This document shows positions 28,101 to 36,650 of a stretch of DNA of 49,551 bases, piece after piece. Numbering within the stretch: the stretch's first letter is position 1; every line of letters begins with the position of its first letter. A program made the position numbers and the translations under genes. The notes under the pieces were generated by a model that worked only from the letters and a program-made list of their open reading frames with translations, searched no databases and was not told where the DNA came from. This DNA is from Oscillospiraceae bacterium (GTDB lineage: Bacteria > Bacillota > Clostridia > Oscillospirales > Oscillospiraceae), in the NCBI GenBank assembly GCA_902775355.1, contig CACYLY010000023.1, positions 1 through 49,551 of the forward strand, written 5' to 3'.

Positions 28101-29958
28101 ACAGGATCTCATAGTCGCCGGTGCTGCCGGAAGCGTCCAGCTTCACGCTGACCCGGTATTTCGCCCCGGCCTCCGGGGTCACGCCGCTGCGGATCAGGAG
28201 CTTGGAGCTCCAGACTCCGCCGCCGCTGCGCGCCGCGGTAATGTTCAGGGTCGCAGAGCCGCCGGAGGCGGAAACGCTCTGCTCCACGCCGTCGTAGTGC
28301 TCCTCGCTCACATTGCCGACGGAGCCTGTGTTGTAGGGCACCTGGACGATCTCCTCAAACTGGGGTGTGAGCTTCTCCAGCTTGAGATTGCTCAGCGTCA
28401 CGGTGTTGCCCGCGGCAGTATCGGTCTTGCCCATCTGCAGGCGCAGGGTCAGCGGACCGTGGCTCACATCTGGGGTCACGGTGTATTCCACATGATCCGT
28501 GCCGCCGGCACTGAGGCTCCGGCCGTACAGCGCGCCGTAGGCGTTTTCATAGTCCCCGTCGAAGCAGGCCTCGTACTCGGCTTGGTCCTTCTCGGAATTG
28601 AGGTCAAAGGAGACCCGGTAGGACACGCCGGGCTCCAGCGTCACGCCGGTGGCGGCGCAGAGCTTGGCTTTCCAGACCCCGCGGTCGCCGGGATTCTCCG
28701 GCGCCTGGCTGATGATCAAAGTCGCGCTGGAGCCGCTCTCCTCCAGATTCACCACATAGCCGTCGTCATGCCGTTCGGAAACGGTGTCGGTGCCGCTGTA
28801 GGAGAAGGAAGGCAGCGGGATGTTGGTATACTTTTTGGGGATCAGCTGCGTGCTCGTTTTACCCGTGGAGATCACCTTGTCCAACGCGAAGCCCACGGGC
28901 AGTGCATTGCTGTATCCGTCCTTCACGGTCTCCACGCGGATATTGCTCACGCTGATGTTCGTGCCTCCGGGAGCCTTGCCCAGGGCGAACTGCAACACCA
29001 ACTCCCGGGGTGAAAAGCCCTCCTGGGGCACGGCGACGATCTGCTCCACAGTCTTTGGCGCGCCGGCGTCCAGATGCTGACCGTAGAGCGCGGCATAGCC
29101 TTTTTCCCGGTCTGCGTTATTGTAACAGATCTCGAAATCCATGCCCTTGTCGGCAATCAGGTCCGCACTGACGCGATAGCGCTGCCCGGGCTCCGGGGTG
29201 ACGCCGGTCTTGATGAAGAGCCTGGACTTCCAGACTTCAGCTTCGGAGGGGGCCTTGCCCATGTGCAGGACGGCACTGTCCTCCGTCAGTGTGAGCTGCT
29301 GCTCGTAGCCCTCGTCGTGCTGCTCATAAACAGCTCCCTGGGCGTCATAGCGGAAAGCGGCGGGCATCAGGTCCGTGTACAGGACCTTGTCCTCCAATTC
29401 CTCCACCTCGACGCAGCTGAACTCCAGGTTGAAGGGCGGTAGCATGCCCAACTGCAGGTCCAAATAGCTCACATCGCTCCGGGCCACAAGAAGCCCGGTA
29501 ACGGTGTTGTTGCCCTGGACGATCTGAAATTCCTGGAAATCGCCGAACTTGACCAAGCCGGCCACGTCCGAGCGAAAATGATAGCTCACTCGATAATCCC
29601 TGCCGGGGATCGTGTGATAGTTGCATTCCAGCTTGACATGCCAGGCCTCTCCGTCGGTCTTCGAGGCGGAAAACAGGTATTTCCCGTCCACAAGCTCCGC
29701 CGTGCCGGCGACCTTGTCCCCTTCAAATTTGGCGGAGAACACATTGTCCGTGGCTCCGGTCATAGGTCTGTCGCCCATCCGGCCAGCCAGGGTCTGATAG
29801 TAGATCCCGTCAAACAGCGGCGCTTTCGCTGAGACAGGAGCAGCTTCTTCGTTCGCACTTTCCTGCTCTGGAACCGCCTGCTGCGCCGACTGCCCGCAGG
29901 CGCTGAGCAGGAGCGCCGTCAACAGCAGAAGCGCAATGCATAATCTTGCGTGTTTCAT
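25198..29958 (-). CDS. Giant lipoprotein with about ten carbohydrate-binding-like modules
   Basis: A 1586-residue lipoprotein (lipobox LLSAC near residue 20) is built almost wholly of about 145-residue beta-sandwich modules of the CBM4/9-like type. Each repeat has the order VWKxKL, GVTxExGxxYRVS, a FEICYN-like strand, YGALYG or YGGQWG, then GELxLxxQLG and a final TVSNIxVE strand. I count about ten: a divergent first, eight close copies, and a divergent last one (LPLASDQSYVIRFRARADK). No catalytic domain is visible. The start is the ATG at 29958 with GGGGGAT upstream; the in-frame ATG at 29973 lacks a site. It follows the fructokinase gene in the operon. Surface capture of fructan chains by many weak sites is the likely role (inference from context). 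Other ligand types are possible. Confidence 0.85.
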   Translation of the reverse strand: MKHARLCIALLLLTALLLSACGQSAQQAVPEQESANEEAAPVSAKAPLFDGIYYQTLAGRMGDRPMTGATDNVFSAKFEGDKVAGTAELVDGKYLFSASKTDGEAWHVKLECNYHTIPGRDYRVSYHFRSDVAGLVKFGDFQEFQIVQGNNTVTGLLVARSDVSYLDLQLGMLPPFNLEFSCVEVEELEDKVLYTDLMPAAFRYDAQGAVYEQHDEGYEQQLTLTEDSAVLHMGKAPSEAEVWKSRLFIKTGVTPEPGQRYRVSADLIADKGMDFEICYNNADREKGYAALYGQHLDAGAPKTVEQIVAVPQEGFSPRELVLQFALGKAPGGTNISVSNIRVETVKDGYSNALPVGFALDKVISTGKTSTQLIPKKYTNIPLPSFSYSGTDTVSERHDDGYVVNLEESGSSATLIISQAPENPGDRGVWKAKLCAATGVTLEPGVSYRVSFDLNSEKDQAEYEACFDGDYENAYGALYGRSLSAGGTDHVEYTVTPDVSHGPLTLRLQMGKTDTAAGNTVTLSNLKLEKLTPQFEEIVQVPYNTGSVGNVSEEHYDGVEQSVSASGGSATLNITAARSGGGVWSSKLLIRSGVTPEAGAKYRVSVKLDASGSTGDYEILYQNSGGELYGGQWGLSGPGTFSSDFTAPDSGCGELVLVFQLGNSAAGSSVTVSDIQIKKITTEDVELDLGGFAYPVTSGGGSQTIPAGYEAQSLSLSASAEASDGFKQSASASGSSATLSITAARPADVGGVWSSKLFVKTGVTPEAGQKYRVSFSMSATADPEEFEIKYDNGGAEGGYGGQWGQRISAGSYGLEFTAPESGCGELILRFQLGNSPAPNTITVSSITVEKWVEEHTEETGGTTQNNSFFLETNPDTEATLTGDGASASVLVTKPGDDWHIKLYAQPGVTLEAGRTYQIETAVSGAGGWNICYKRVGGGENDFDGELSFGGTVVNLVTPEETGTLEILLKLGAVAKDGKVTVSGIRILEKGKETEGENLFAGSLSTGSRGNVNFWAHDGYAATLSNSGSSASLSVSAVPADGREVWKLKLFVETGAALEQGKTYRVSADVQSGTALDYEICYNGPDEKDFGAQYGLNTQGKQPEPYIFTAQKNGELILQFSLGNAPGPCTVTVSGVKVEEMKEGAGESVMPSFSYDSAGSIDTAADGGYLVALEKGDSSATLRILQAPEERNPWNVKLFAHTGFTPEKGKGYRVSFDIESEKPQSVFEVFYDGSSEAAYGQLGQSLSAGKKTISYTIMPGDSKGELTLQLRPGRTDGTEGNSYTVSNVKIEEVTFEKKTVEGTAQAATLWTHETYGGTLEKKADRVTVQMGKTPAAAELEPWKTKLFIDTGVTLKAGEKYRISLDARSDAETYFEICYNRDEEEKGFGAQYGLTAYPETRTFEYTAYAGRDTHLIIQVSLGKCASPNSFTVSHVKVEKVGERTQLGRTEHWFPQLQASVQPGAGEGSLRIEGETLRYYMPTISGKDGDNKLTVSQLPLASDQSYVIRFRARADKPLDFLFVLNRAGAWDTAVYEELALTEQWQEFTFEIPAGAVQDADYELLWEFGFASNAAQKSAVAEIDGLSVEGK

Positions 29959-29998
29959 CTCACGATCCCCCATCCAATATGTTGTCCGAAGCCTGAAC

Positions 29999-30973
29999 TC
30001 ATGGGTTGCCGGGCCGGCGGGAAAGCAGCAGGGCTTCCACTTCTTCCGGCGCAGGCATCACGCGCAGGGCTCCTTTTCTTGTTGTGACCAGCGCGGCCGC
30101 GGCGTTGGCAAACCGCAGCATGGCGGAAAGCGTTTCCTCGTCCGGCTCCAGACCGTTTTCCAGCACGCCGTTGAGGATGCAGGCGCAGAAGGTGTCCCCC
30201 GCGCCGGTGGTTTCGATGGTGTCGGGCATCAGGAAAGGAGCCGCGTCGACGCGCGTTTCCCCAAAATAGGCGCTGCTGCCCTCAGGCCCCTTGCTCAGCA
30301 GGATCAGCGGGATGCCGAATGCCTCCCGCAGGGCGTGCACGCCCTCGTCGAAGTCCTCCTTCCCGGTGAACCATCGGATCTCATTGTCCGAGATCTTCAG
30401 AACATCACACTGGGCGAGGCCCCAGGCGATCTGCTCGCGCGCCTCGTCCAGCGTGCGCCAGAGCGGCTCGCGCAGATTGGGGTCGAAGGAGATCAGGCAG
30501 CCGTGCTCTTTTGCCAGCGCCACGGCTCTGTGGGTCGCCTCCCGGACCTCCGGGTGCGTCAGCGACAGGGAGCCGAAGTGGAAGATGCGCGAGGCGGCGA
30601 TCAGCTCCCCGTCCACCTCCCGGGCGCGCAGCATGATATCCGCGCCGGGATCGCGGTAAAAGGAGAAATCCCGGTCCCCGTCGGCCTTCTTGTGGACGAA
30701 AGCCAGGGTGGTGTGCACCTCGTCGTCCATCAGCAGGTTCCGGGTGTCGATCCCGGCGCTCTCCACCGCTTCCTTGAGCTGACGTCCGAACATGTCCCTG
30801 CCGACCTTGCCGATAAAGGCGGTTTTGCGTCCCAGTTTTGCCAGCATCGCCAGCACGTTGCAGGGCGCGCCGCCGGGATTGGCCTCCATCAGAGGATTTC
30901 CCTGGGGACTGAGACCGCTGTCGGTAAAGTCGATCAGCAGCTCGCCCAGGGCGGTCACGTCGATGCTTTTCAT
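29999..30973 (-). CDS. PfkB-family sugar kinase, probable fructokinase
   Basis: This 324-residue ribokinase-fold enzyme is predicted to convert fructose to fructose-6-phosphate with ATP. Evidence: the N-terminal GGAPCNVLAMLAKLG sugar-binding stretch and the C-terminal TGAGDTF signature with catalytic D260; length is normal. The ATG at 30973 follows GGAGGAAG and overlaps the stop of the GH32 gene by 4 bases, so kinase and invertase are coupled. It receives fructose released inside the cell. Confidence 0.92.
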   Translation of the reverse strand: MKSIDVTALGELLIDFTDSGLSPQGNPLMEANPGGAPCNVLAMLAKLGRKTAFIGKVGRDMFGRQLKEAVESAGIDTRNLLMDDEVHTTLAFVHKKADGDRDFSFYRDPGADIMLRAREVDGELIAASRIFHFGSLSLTHPEVREATHRAVALAKEHGCLISFDPNLREPLWRTLDEAREQIAWGLAQCDVLKISDNEIRWFTGKEDFDEGVHALREAFGIPLILLSKGPEGSSAYFGETRVDAAPFLMPDTIETTGAGDTFCACILNGVLENGLEPDEETLSAMLRFANAAAALVTTRKGALRVMPAPEEVEALLLSRRPGNP

Positions 30974-32460
30974 GTCTCTTCCTCCGGGCACAGCTCATAT
31001 TTCACCACATCGATTTCCACCTCGCCGATGGCGTGGAAGGAAATGCCCCGGGCCGCCTGCTCAGTCATGATGACGGCGGACACAACCTGGTCGCCGTCGT
31101 TGAGGAAGGCCTCGATGCTGTTGCGGTCGAGGATCACGTGCATGGTGATCTCGCCCTGATCGTTGGGCACCAGGCAGCGGCGCTGGTGGATGATGGCCCG
31201 GCGCGAGCCGGAGCACTTGCGGTCGATCTTCACGATCCGCTCGTGGGGCCGGAAGCTCAGGCTGCTGTGGTATTTCTCATTCTGGGCGAAGCGCAGGGAG
31301 AACTTTTGGAAAAGCTTTTCCCTGTCCTTCGGCCGCACCGTGACGAACAGCTCCACGCAGCGGCCCTCGATGCCGTAGAGGACGGTGTCGTCCCCCACGG
31401 AGATGTTTTTGTACTCCACACGACCCTGACGGTACTGCTCCAGCTCCCGCAGCGGGCGCTGGCAGAGACGGCCGTTGCGCAGGAAGATCTCCCGCGGCAG
31501 CGTCATCTGCCCGTACCAGACCTGCTCCTTCCGGCTGTTCTGGCAGGCATCCCAGTTCTGGAGCCAGCCGATCATCACCCGGCGTCCGTCCGTCGTCAAA
31601 ATGGTCTGGGCGGCGTAGAAGTCGATGCCGTAATCCACCGACTGATGCTGGGTGTAGGCGAAATGTCTTCCCGCCTCGTCGGTATCGCCGATCAGGCAGA
31701 CTGTGCCGTTGCCGTTGTGGTATTCGAAGCCCTCCGGCAGCATGAACTGGGGGCTGACGAGAAGCACCTTTCTTCCGTCCAGTTCAAAGAAGTCCGGGCA
31801 CTCCCACATCAGGCCGAAGCGGCCGTCGTTTTCGATGAACACGCTCTCGAATTGCCAGGCCATGGCGTCGTTGCTGCGATAAAGCAGCAGACAGCCCTTT
31901 TGCTCCTGGTCGCAGGAGCCGATGATCGCCCGGTAGCTGCCGTCCTTTTCCCGCCAGATCTTGGGATCGCGGAAATTGAAGGGGCTCAGGCCCTCGGGCA
32001 GAGTGTCCCCGCTGATGACCGGATTGCCCGGCAGCTTGCTGTAATTCACGCCGTCGCCCAGCGCCAGGCACTGCACCTGCAGGGCATCCTCGCTTTTGTG
32101 GCTGAGCTTGCGGATGCCCGTGTACATCAGCAGCTGCTTGCCGTCGGGCAGCTCGATGGCGCTGCCCGACCAGCAGCCGTCCGCGTCGTACCAGTCGTCC
32201 GGAGCCAGAGCCGCGGGAAGATAGCGCCAGTGGAGCAGATCCTTGCTCACCGCGTGGCCCCAGTGCATATCATCCCACTCCACGCTGTAGGGATTGTACT
32301 GATAAAACAGGTGATACTCCCCGTTGTAGTAGGAAAAACCGTTGGGATCGTTCATCCAGCCCACACAGGGGGTCAAATGGAACTGCGGCCGCGCATCAGG
32401 CGGGATGCGCTTCAGCGCGTCCTCCTCATAAGCCCTGGCGAAAAGCAGTCGCTGATTCAT
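30970..32460 (-). CDS. Intracellular GH32 beta-fructosidase
   Basis: GH32 enzyme of 496 residues that removes fructosyl units from sucrose or imported fructo-oligosaccharides. All three catalytic acids are in place: nucleophile D38 in WMNDPNG, transition-state stabiliser D165 in FRDP, acid/base E220 in WECPD. A five-bladed propeller is followed by the C-terminal beta-sandwich (DRNSIEAFLNDGDQV). There is no signal peptide. It overlaps both the YesL gene and the kinase gene by 4 bases. Because the importer here is ABC-type, the substrate is probably unphosphorylated, so I prefer a fructo-oligosaccharide/sucrose hydrolase over a sucrose-6-phosphate hydrolase. Confidence 0.92.
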   Translation of the reverse strand: MNQRLLFARAYEEDALKRIPPDARPQFHLTPCVGWMNDPNGFSYYNGEYHLFYQYNPYSVEWDDMHWGHAVSKDLLHWRYLPAALAPDDWYDADGCWSGSAIELPDGKQLLMYTGIRKLSHKSEDALQVQCLALGDGVNYSKLPGNPVISGDTLPEGLSPFNFRDPKIWREKDGSYRAIIGSCDQEQKGCLLLYRSNDAMAWQFESVFIENDGRFGLMWECPDFFELDGRKVLLVSPQFMLPEGFEYHNGNGTVCLIGDTDEAGRHFAYTQHQSVDYGIDFYAAQTILTTDGRRVMIGWLQNWDACQNSRKEQVWYGQMTLPREIFLRNGRLCQRPLRELEQYRQGRVEYKNISVGDDTVLYGIEGRCVELFVTVRPKDREKLFQKFSLRFAQNEKYHSSLSFRPHERIVKIDRKCSGSRRAIIHQRRCLVPNDQGEITMHVILDRNSIEAFLNDGDQVVSAVIMTEQAARGISFHAIGEVEIDVVKYELCPEEET

Positions 32461-33104
32461 GTTTTTTCTCCCTCATCTTTGATTTTTTGCGCGTCCTCGG
32501 GACGCAGATGCAGCTGGAAGACCTGCTCGATGAAAATGCTGGAGATCCAGACCGCCACAGCGGGCAGCAGCGCCGCCAGCCCGGGCACCACCAGGATCAG
32601 CGCCAGCGAACCCACCACCGCGATCATCACTGCCAGGGAGCGCAGCGGATGGGACATCATCAGATAAAAGCTGAAGCGCAGCATATCCTTGACGCCGCCC
32701 TGGAAACGGGCGCAGTAGGCCGCCAGGAACACCGTCCACACCGCCGACACCGCCATCAGCGCCACGATCACGCCGAAGAGGCGTCCCATCGGATTGCCGC
32801 TGCGGATCAGCAGGTGCAGGGCCATGGCGTCATAGGCCAGGAAGAGGATCATGGCCAGCATCGGGAGCCAGGCAAGCGTGGAGCGCTTGAAGTTCTCCTT
32901 GAAGGCTCCCCAGAAGCTTCGCCAGAGATAGCTTTCATCCCGGCGGATATGATGGAAGACCGCGGAGTAAAGCGCCGTGTTGGAAGCGCCCATGGTGATG
33001 ATGGGCAGCGAAAAGGCCAGCCAGAGCACGCTCAGGAGCATGCAGTCAAAAATTTTGATGATAAAACGTATGACCGGATTATCGATATCAAGCAGCCGCT
33101 TCAT
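32457..33104 (-). CDS. YesL-like DUF624 membrane protein
   Basis: This 215-residue protein has about five hydrophobic helices and the family's typical N-terminus (NPVIRFIIKIFDCMLLSVLWLAF) and sixth-decade FHHIRRDESYLWRSFWGAFK stretch. DUF624 proteins are standard companions of LplB/YtcP/YtcQ-type sugar importers in Bacillota; their biochemical role is not established. The ATG, preceded by GGAGG, lies inside the end of the preceding GH32 gene, and its stop overlaps the next GH32 gene. Confidence 0.85.
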   Translation of the reverse strand: MKRLLDIDNPVIRFIIKIFDCMLLSVLWLAFSLPIITMGASNTALYSAVFHHIRRDESYLWRSFWGAFKENFKRSTLAWLPMLAMILFLAYDAMALHLLIRSGNPMGRLFGVIVALMAVSAVWTVFLAAYCARFQGGVKDMLRFSFYLMMSHPLRSLAVMIAVVGSLALILVVPGLAALLPAVAVWISSIFIEQVFQLHLRPEDAQKIKDEGEKT

Positions 33105-34656
33105 AGAGAGCCTCCACGGGCATGGTGTACTCCATCAGGTTCGTCCATTCGACGGTATTGTTCTCCGCAAAGAGCCGGACCGCCTTGCCGCTGACGCCGT
33201 AGAGCCGCACGGTCAGCGCGGCGGCGCCGTCGATGTAGAACACGCCCACGGAGCCTTCCTGCAGATAGGTGAAGGAGTAGGTCTTGCCCGCCTCCAGGTT
33301 CACCGCCGTCTCGGTGATGGGGGTGCTGCCCTGGTTGAAGCTCAGCCGGATCACGCCGTCGGCCGGGCAGATGGAGATGAGCTTGTACTTGTCCTCCCGG
33401 TTGTTGAAGTCGAAGGCCAGGCCGAAGCTTCCCTTGCCGCTGTAGGTAAATTCGCCGGTAATCAGGAAGCGTTCATAAGTCGTGAAAGCCTCGCTGTAGC
33501 TGTAGCGGGCGCCGGCGGTCAGGGAGAGATCCAGCCCCTCGAAGCGCAGCTCCCGGCGATCGGCAAAGGCGTCCTTGTACGCGTCCAGCGGCTTGAGGAT
33601 CAGGCTGCCGTCCGGGGCCTGGTCCAGCTGCTGCACGATCAGGTTGCCGCCCCAGGCCGAGACCTCCTGGGTGGAGGAAGCGGACTCTGAGCGCCGGGCC
33701 CAGCCCACCATGTAGCTGTGCGCGCCGTCCTCCACGTGCTTGGCCGCGTAGAAGAGCTTGCCGTCGATGCGGCGCGGCTCGTCATAGGGGCCGTAGCGAT
33801 CGTCGGAGGAGGCAAACCACAGCGTGTCGTCCTGACCGGAATAGGTGATGTACCACTTGTCTCCCAGGCGGAAGGTGTCGCTGCACTCCAGGTTCCAGAA
33901 GGAGCCGGTGGGATCGGTGAGGATCACGCCCTCGTACTCGAAGCCGGAGAGGTCCTTCGCCAGAGAGTACTTGATGATGCGGGCCGTTCCGCTCTGCGCG
34001 GCGGTGACGGTCAGCTCGATGACGCCCTTTTCCGCGTTGTAGTAGGCCTGGGGATCGCGGAAGTCGTTCTTCTGTCCCAGCTCCGAGGGCGGGGTCAGCT
34101 CCCAGCCCTCGACCTTGGTGAAGGAGGTGGGGCTGCTGCCCTCGGCGACCATGATCTTTTCCTTGTACTCGTAGGAATCCGAGCCGGCGTGGCCGGTGTA
34201 GAAGAAGTAATACTTGTCCTCCACCTTGACGAGAGAGCCGGTGCCGACCCAGCCGTCCTGGCCGCCGCTGCGGCTGGCCTCGATCACGGGATCGTCGTAC
34301 TCTTCAAAGCTGAGGAAATCCGTGGTGGTGGCCAGATAGATGGAATGGTTGTAGGAGTCGCCGCTCTCCTTCAGATAGTAGATATAAAACACGCCGTCCT
34401 CGTAATAGGGCATGGGATCGCCCACAAAAGGCTGGGCCAGGCCGTCCATTTCCGGCAGGAAGAAGAGCTGATAATCATAGGCCTCCTCCTGGCTGCCGGG
34501 AGTACGAAACGTGGAGAAATCCTTGTCATAGTCGACGGACGCAAACTGTCCGCCTTCGCCGGAGTCGGAAACGCTCTCGCCGGACGCGCCGCAGCCGGCC
34601 AGCAGGCTCGCCGCCATGCACAGCGCGAGCAAAAGAGCAATCATTTTCTTGCTCAT
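33088..34656 (-). CDS. Surface lipoprotein GH32 fructanase
   Basis: This is a 522-residue extracellular GH32 enzyme. The lipobox LLAG-C22 anchors it outside the membrane. The first-blade motif is changed to VGDPMPYY (nucleophile D80 in place of WMNDPNG), while the FRDP (D201) and LECSD (E257) motifs are normal. A C-terminal beta-sandwich (from about 390) contains VGVFYIDGAAALTVRLY. It would trim or depolymerise fructan at the cell surface before uptake; endo versus exo action cannot be told. It is the first enzyme gene after the two lipoprotein genes and overlaps the YesL gene by 17 bases. Confidence 0.87.
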   Translation of the reverse strand: MSKKMIALLLALCMAASLLAGCGASGESVSDSGEGGQFASVDYDKDFSTFRTPGSQEEAYDYQLFFLPEMDGLAQPFVGDPMPYYEDGVFYIYYLKESGDSYNHSIYLATTTDFLSFEEYDDPVIEASRSGGQDGWVGTGSLVKVEDKYYFFYTGHAGSDSYEYKEKIMVAEGSSPTSFTKVEGWELTPPSELGQKNDFRDPQAYYNAEKGVIELTVTAAQSGTARIIKYSLAKDLSGFEYEGVILTDPTGSFWNLECSDTFRLGDKWYITYSGQDDTLWFASSDDRYGPYDEPRRIDGKLFYAAKHVEDGAHSYMVGWARRSESASSTQEVSAWGGNLIVQQLDQAPDGSLILKPLDAYKDAFADRRELRFEGLDLSLTAGARYSYSEAFTTYERFLITGEFTYSGKGSFGLAFDFNNREDKYKLISICPADGVIRLSFNQGSTPITETAVNLEAGKTYSFTYLQEGSVGVFYIDGAAALTVRLYGVSGKAVRLFAENNTVEWTNLMEYTMPVEALYEAAA

Positions 34657-34679
34657 AAGAACCTCCTTCGTTTAGGCGT

Positions 34680-34708
34680 ATAGGGAGGATGGAGTCCATC
34701 CTCCCTAT
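34680..34708. repeat. Perfect 14-bp inverted repeat between lipoprotein genes
   Basis: Arms 34680-34693 and 34695-34708 are perfect complements around one central base. It lacks a T tract. A second structure (ATGCTGAT ... ATCAGCAT, about 34719-34757) follows toward the lipoprotein stop codon. Placed between receptor-type and enzyme genes, they may protect the 5' part of the message or lower downstream expression. Confidence 0.7.
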
Positions 34709-34767
34709 ATTGGTGTCTCATGCTGATATCTGATAGAAATCTATTCAGAAATCAGCATCTCAGTCGA

Positions 34768-36615
34768 TCACATGATCGGTCTCTGATAGATCTTGACGCT
34801 GACGAATTCGATGGTCACTTCGCCCAGAGCGGCAGTGTCGGCAGAGCCGAACTGGAACAGAAGCTCCACATCCATATCGGTGATAAAGGTGTCAGTGGTT
34901 TCAAAGGTAAAGGTCTGCTCCTCGGTGGTGAAGTCGATGCCCTGGCTGATGCGGGGATCCCAGCCGCCGGCAGGATTCAGGAAGAAGCCGCAGGAGACGG
35001 GCTTGGAGGCCTTCGCGGTGATCTCCACGGTGAAGTAGCTGTCCGCGGGCAGGGTGACCGGGCAGATCAGCTTGTTGTGCCAGTCGACCTCGCCGCCGTT
35101 GTCGATGCGGTAGAAGAGGCTGCCGTTCTCGGTCCAGATGGTGCCCACGCCGCGGTCGTTGTCCTCGTCGGTCCCGTTGAAGGTCTCCCAGGCGAACTCG
35201 CCGCTTTCCTTCACAGCCGTACCCTTGCCCACGTTGGCGAAGGTCTCGATGGTCTTGACGACCTCCTTGTCGCCCTCCAGCTTGCCGAACTCGAAGTTGG
35301 TGATCGTGATGGTGTTGGCGGTCACGCCCTCGGCGGGAGGATTGCCGATCTGCATGCGGATCACGGGATCCAGCACGTTCCGCTCGGCGGTAAAGCTCTG
35401 GAAGATCACGGTGTCCTCGCCGGCGGGAACGGAGATGCCGTTGAAGTTGGCGCGTGCCTCATGATACATGGTCTCGCTCTCCACCAGGCACTCGCCGCCC
35501 AGGCCGTTCTCGGCGTTGACGGTAAAGCTGTAGTAGTACTTGCCGCCCTCTTCGATGATCAGATCGCCCAGGTCCAGGTTGGCCTTGATGCTCCACACGC
35601 CGCCCTCGGTGGGATAGGCGGAGATGGCGGCAACGGCAGCGTCTCCGTCAAAGCTGACTTCGGCAGCGGCGCCGTCGCCGGCCTCGACCGTCAGACCCGC
35701 GCCGGAGGCAAAGTCGGCATTGTAGGCGGGAACCTGATGCTCCTCGCCGGTGATCTTATAGATCTCCACCTTGTCGATGGTCACCGTGAAGTTCTCGGGC
35801 GTGGTGTCGGCGGCATTGTCGGGATTCGGGGTGATCTTGCCCAGGTTCAGCATCAGCTCCGCGCTGCCCTCGCCCTCGGAGGCGAAGTTCAGCTCGATGG
35901 GAGCCACGTTCTCTTCGATGCGGGCATTCCACACGGCGCCGAAGGTGCTCCACTCCTCCGCGGTCTCGTCGCGGGCGATGAAGTGCGCATAGGTGGGGGC
36001 GGTGGACTTGGCCCAGATCTTCACGCGGTAGTCGCCCTTCTCCAGAGCGAAGCCGGGCTTGACAAAGCGGACCGCGCCGTCGCCGTCGCCGGGATTGGTG
36101 ATGTCGAACACGAAGGCGCCCTGCTTCATCTCGCCGACAGCCTGAGCGCTCTCGCCGATGTCGGCGGTCCAGCCGTGGGCGTCGGGTGCGCCTTCCAGGC
36201 TGAAGTCAAATTCCTTGTAGAGGGTGGCCTCGCCGGTCTGACGGGTAACGGTCAGGGTGGCAAAAGCCTCGCCGATCAGACCGCCCTTGTCGGTAACGAT
36301 GTAAACCAGCTCGTAGTCGCCGGCGCTGGCCGGGGTGGCCTTGCCGTTGGCGAAGTCCAGGGTCGGGGTGGCTTCCACGGTGATGAGGGCGGTCACGTCG
36401 CCGTCCTCAGCGTCGCTGGCGGTGATGCCCTCCAGCACGTCGATGGCGGAGCCGGCCTCAACGGTCAGGTCATGGACGCCGGTGATCTCGGGGGCTGTGT
36501 TCTCGCCGCCGGCAGGAGCGCCGGCTTCGCCGCCGCTTTCACCGCCGCAGGCGGCCAGGGAAAGCGCCAGGGCCAGGGCCAGAGCCAGGGCCAGGATCTT
36601 CTGAATCTTTTTCAT
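34768..36615 (-). CDS. Lipoprotein with DUF5011-type Ig domain and three carbohydrate-binding-like modules
   Basis: This 615-residue lipoprotein has a lipobox LAAC23. Residues about 40-128 form a DUF5011/cadherin-like Ig domain (HDLTVEAGSAIDVLEGITASD). Three CBM4/9-like modules follow (about 135-300, 305-460 and 465-613), related to those of the giant lipoprotein at 25198-29958. No catalytic residues are recognised. It lies between the importer receptor gene and the surface GH32 gene, as expected for a glycan-binding surface protein of the same fructan system. Confidence 0.82.
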   Translation of the reverse strand: MKKIQKILALALALALALSLAACGGESGGEAGAPAGGENTAPEITGVHDLTVEAGSAIDVLEGITASDAEDGDVTALITVEATPTLDFANGKATPASAGDYELVYIVTDKGGLIGEAFATLTVTRQTGEATLYKEFDFSLEGAPDAHGWTADIGESAQAVGEMKQGAFVFDITNPGDGDGAVRFVKPGFALEKGDYRVKIWAKSTAPTYAHFIARDETAEEWSTFGAVWNARIEENVAPIELNFASEGEGSAELMLNLGKITPNPDNAADTTPENFTVTIDKVEIYKITGEEHQVPAYNADFASGAGLTVEAGDGAAAEVSFDGDAAVAAISAYPTEGGVWSIKANLDLGDLIIEEGGKYYYSFTVNAENGLGGECLVESETMYHEARANFNGISVPAGEDTVIFQSFTAERNVLDPVIRMQIGNPPAEGVTANTITITNFEFGKLEGDKEVVKTIETFANVGKGTAVKESGEFAWETFNGTDEDNDRGVGTIWTENGSLFYRIDNGGEVDWHNKLICPVTLPADSYFTVEITAKASKPVSCGFFLNPAGGWDPRISQGIDFTTEEQTFTFETTDTFITDMDVELLFQFGSADTAALGEVTIEFVSVKIYQRPIM

Positions 36616-36650
36616 GTTTTCTCCTTCTGCTGTTATCAGTTCTGCTGTTA

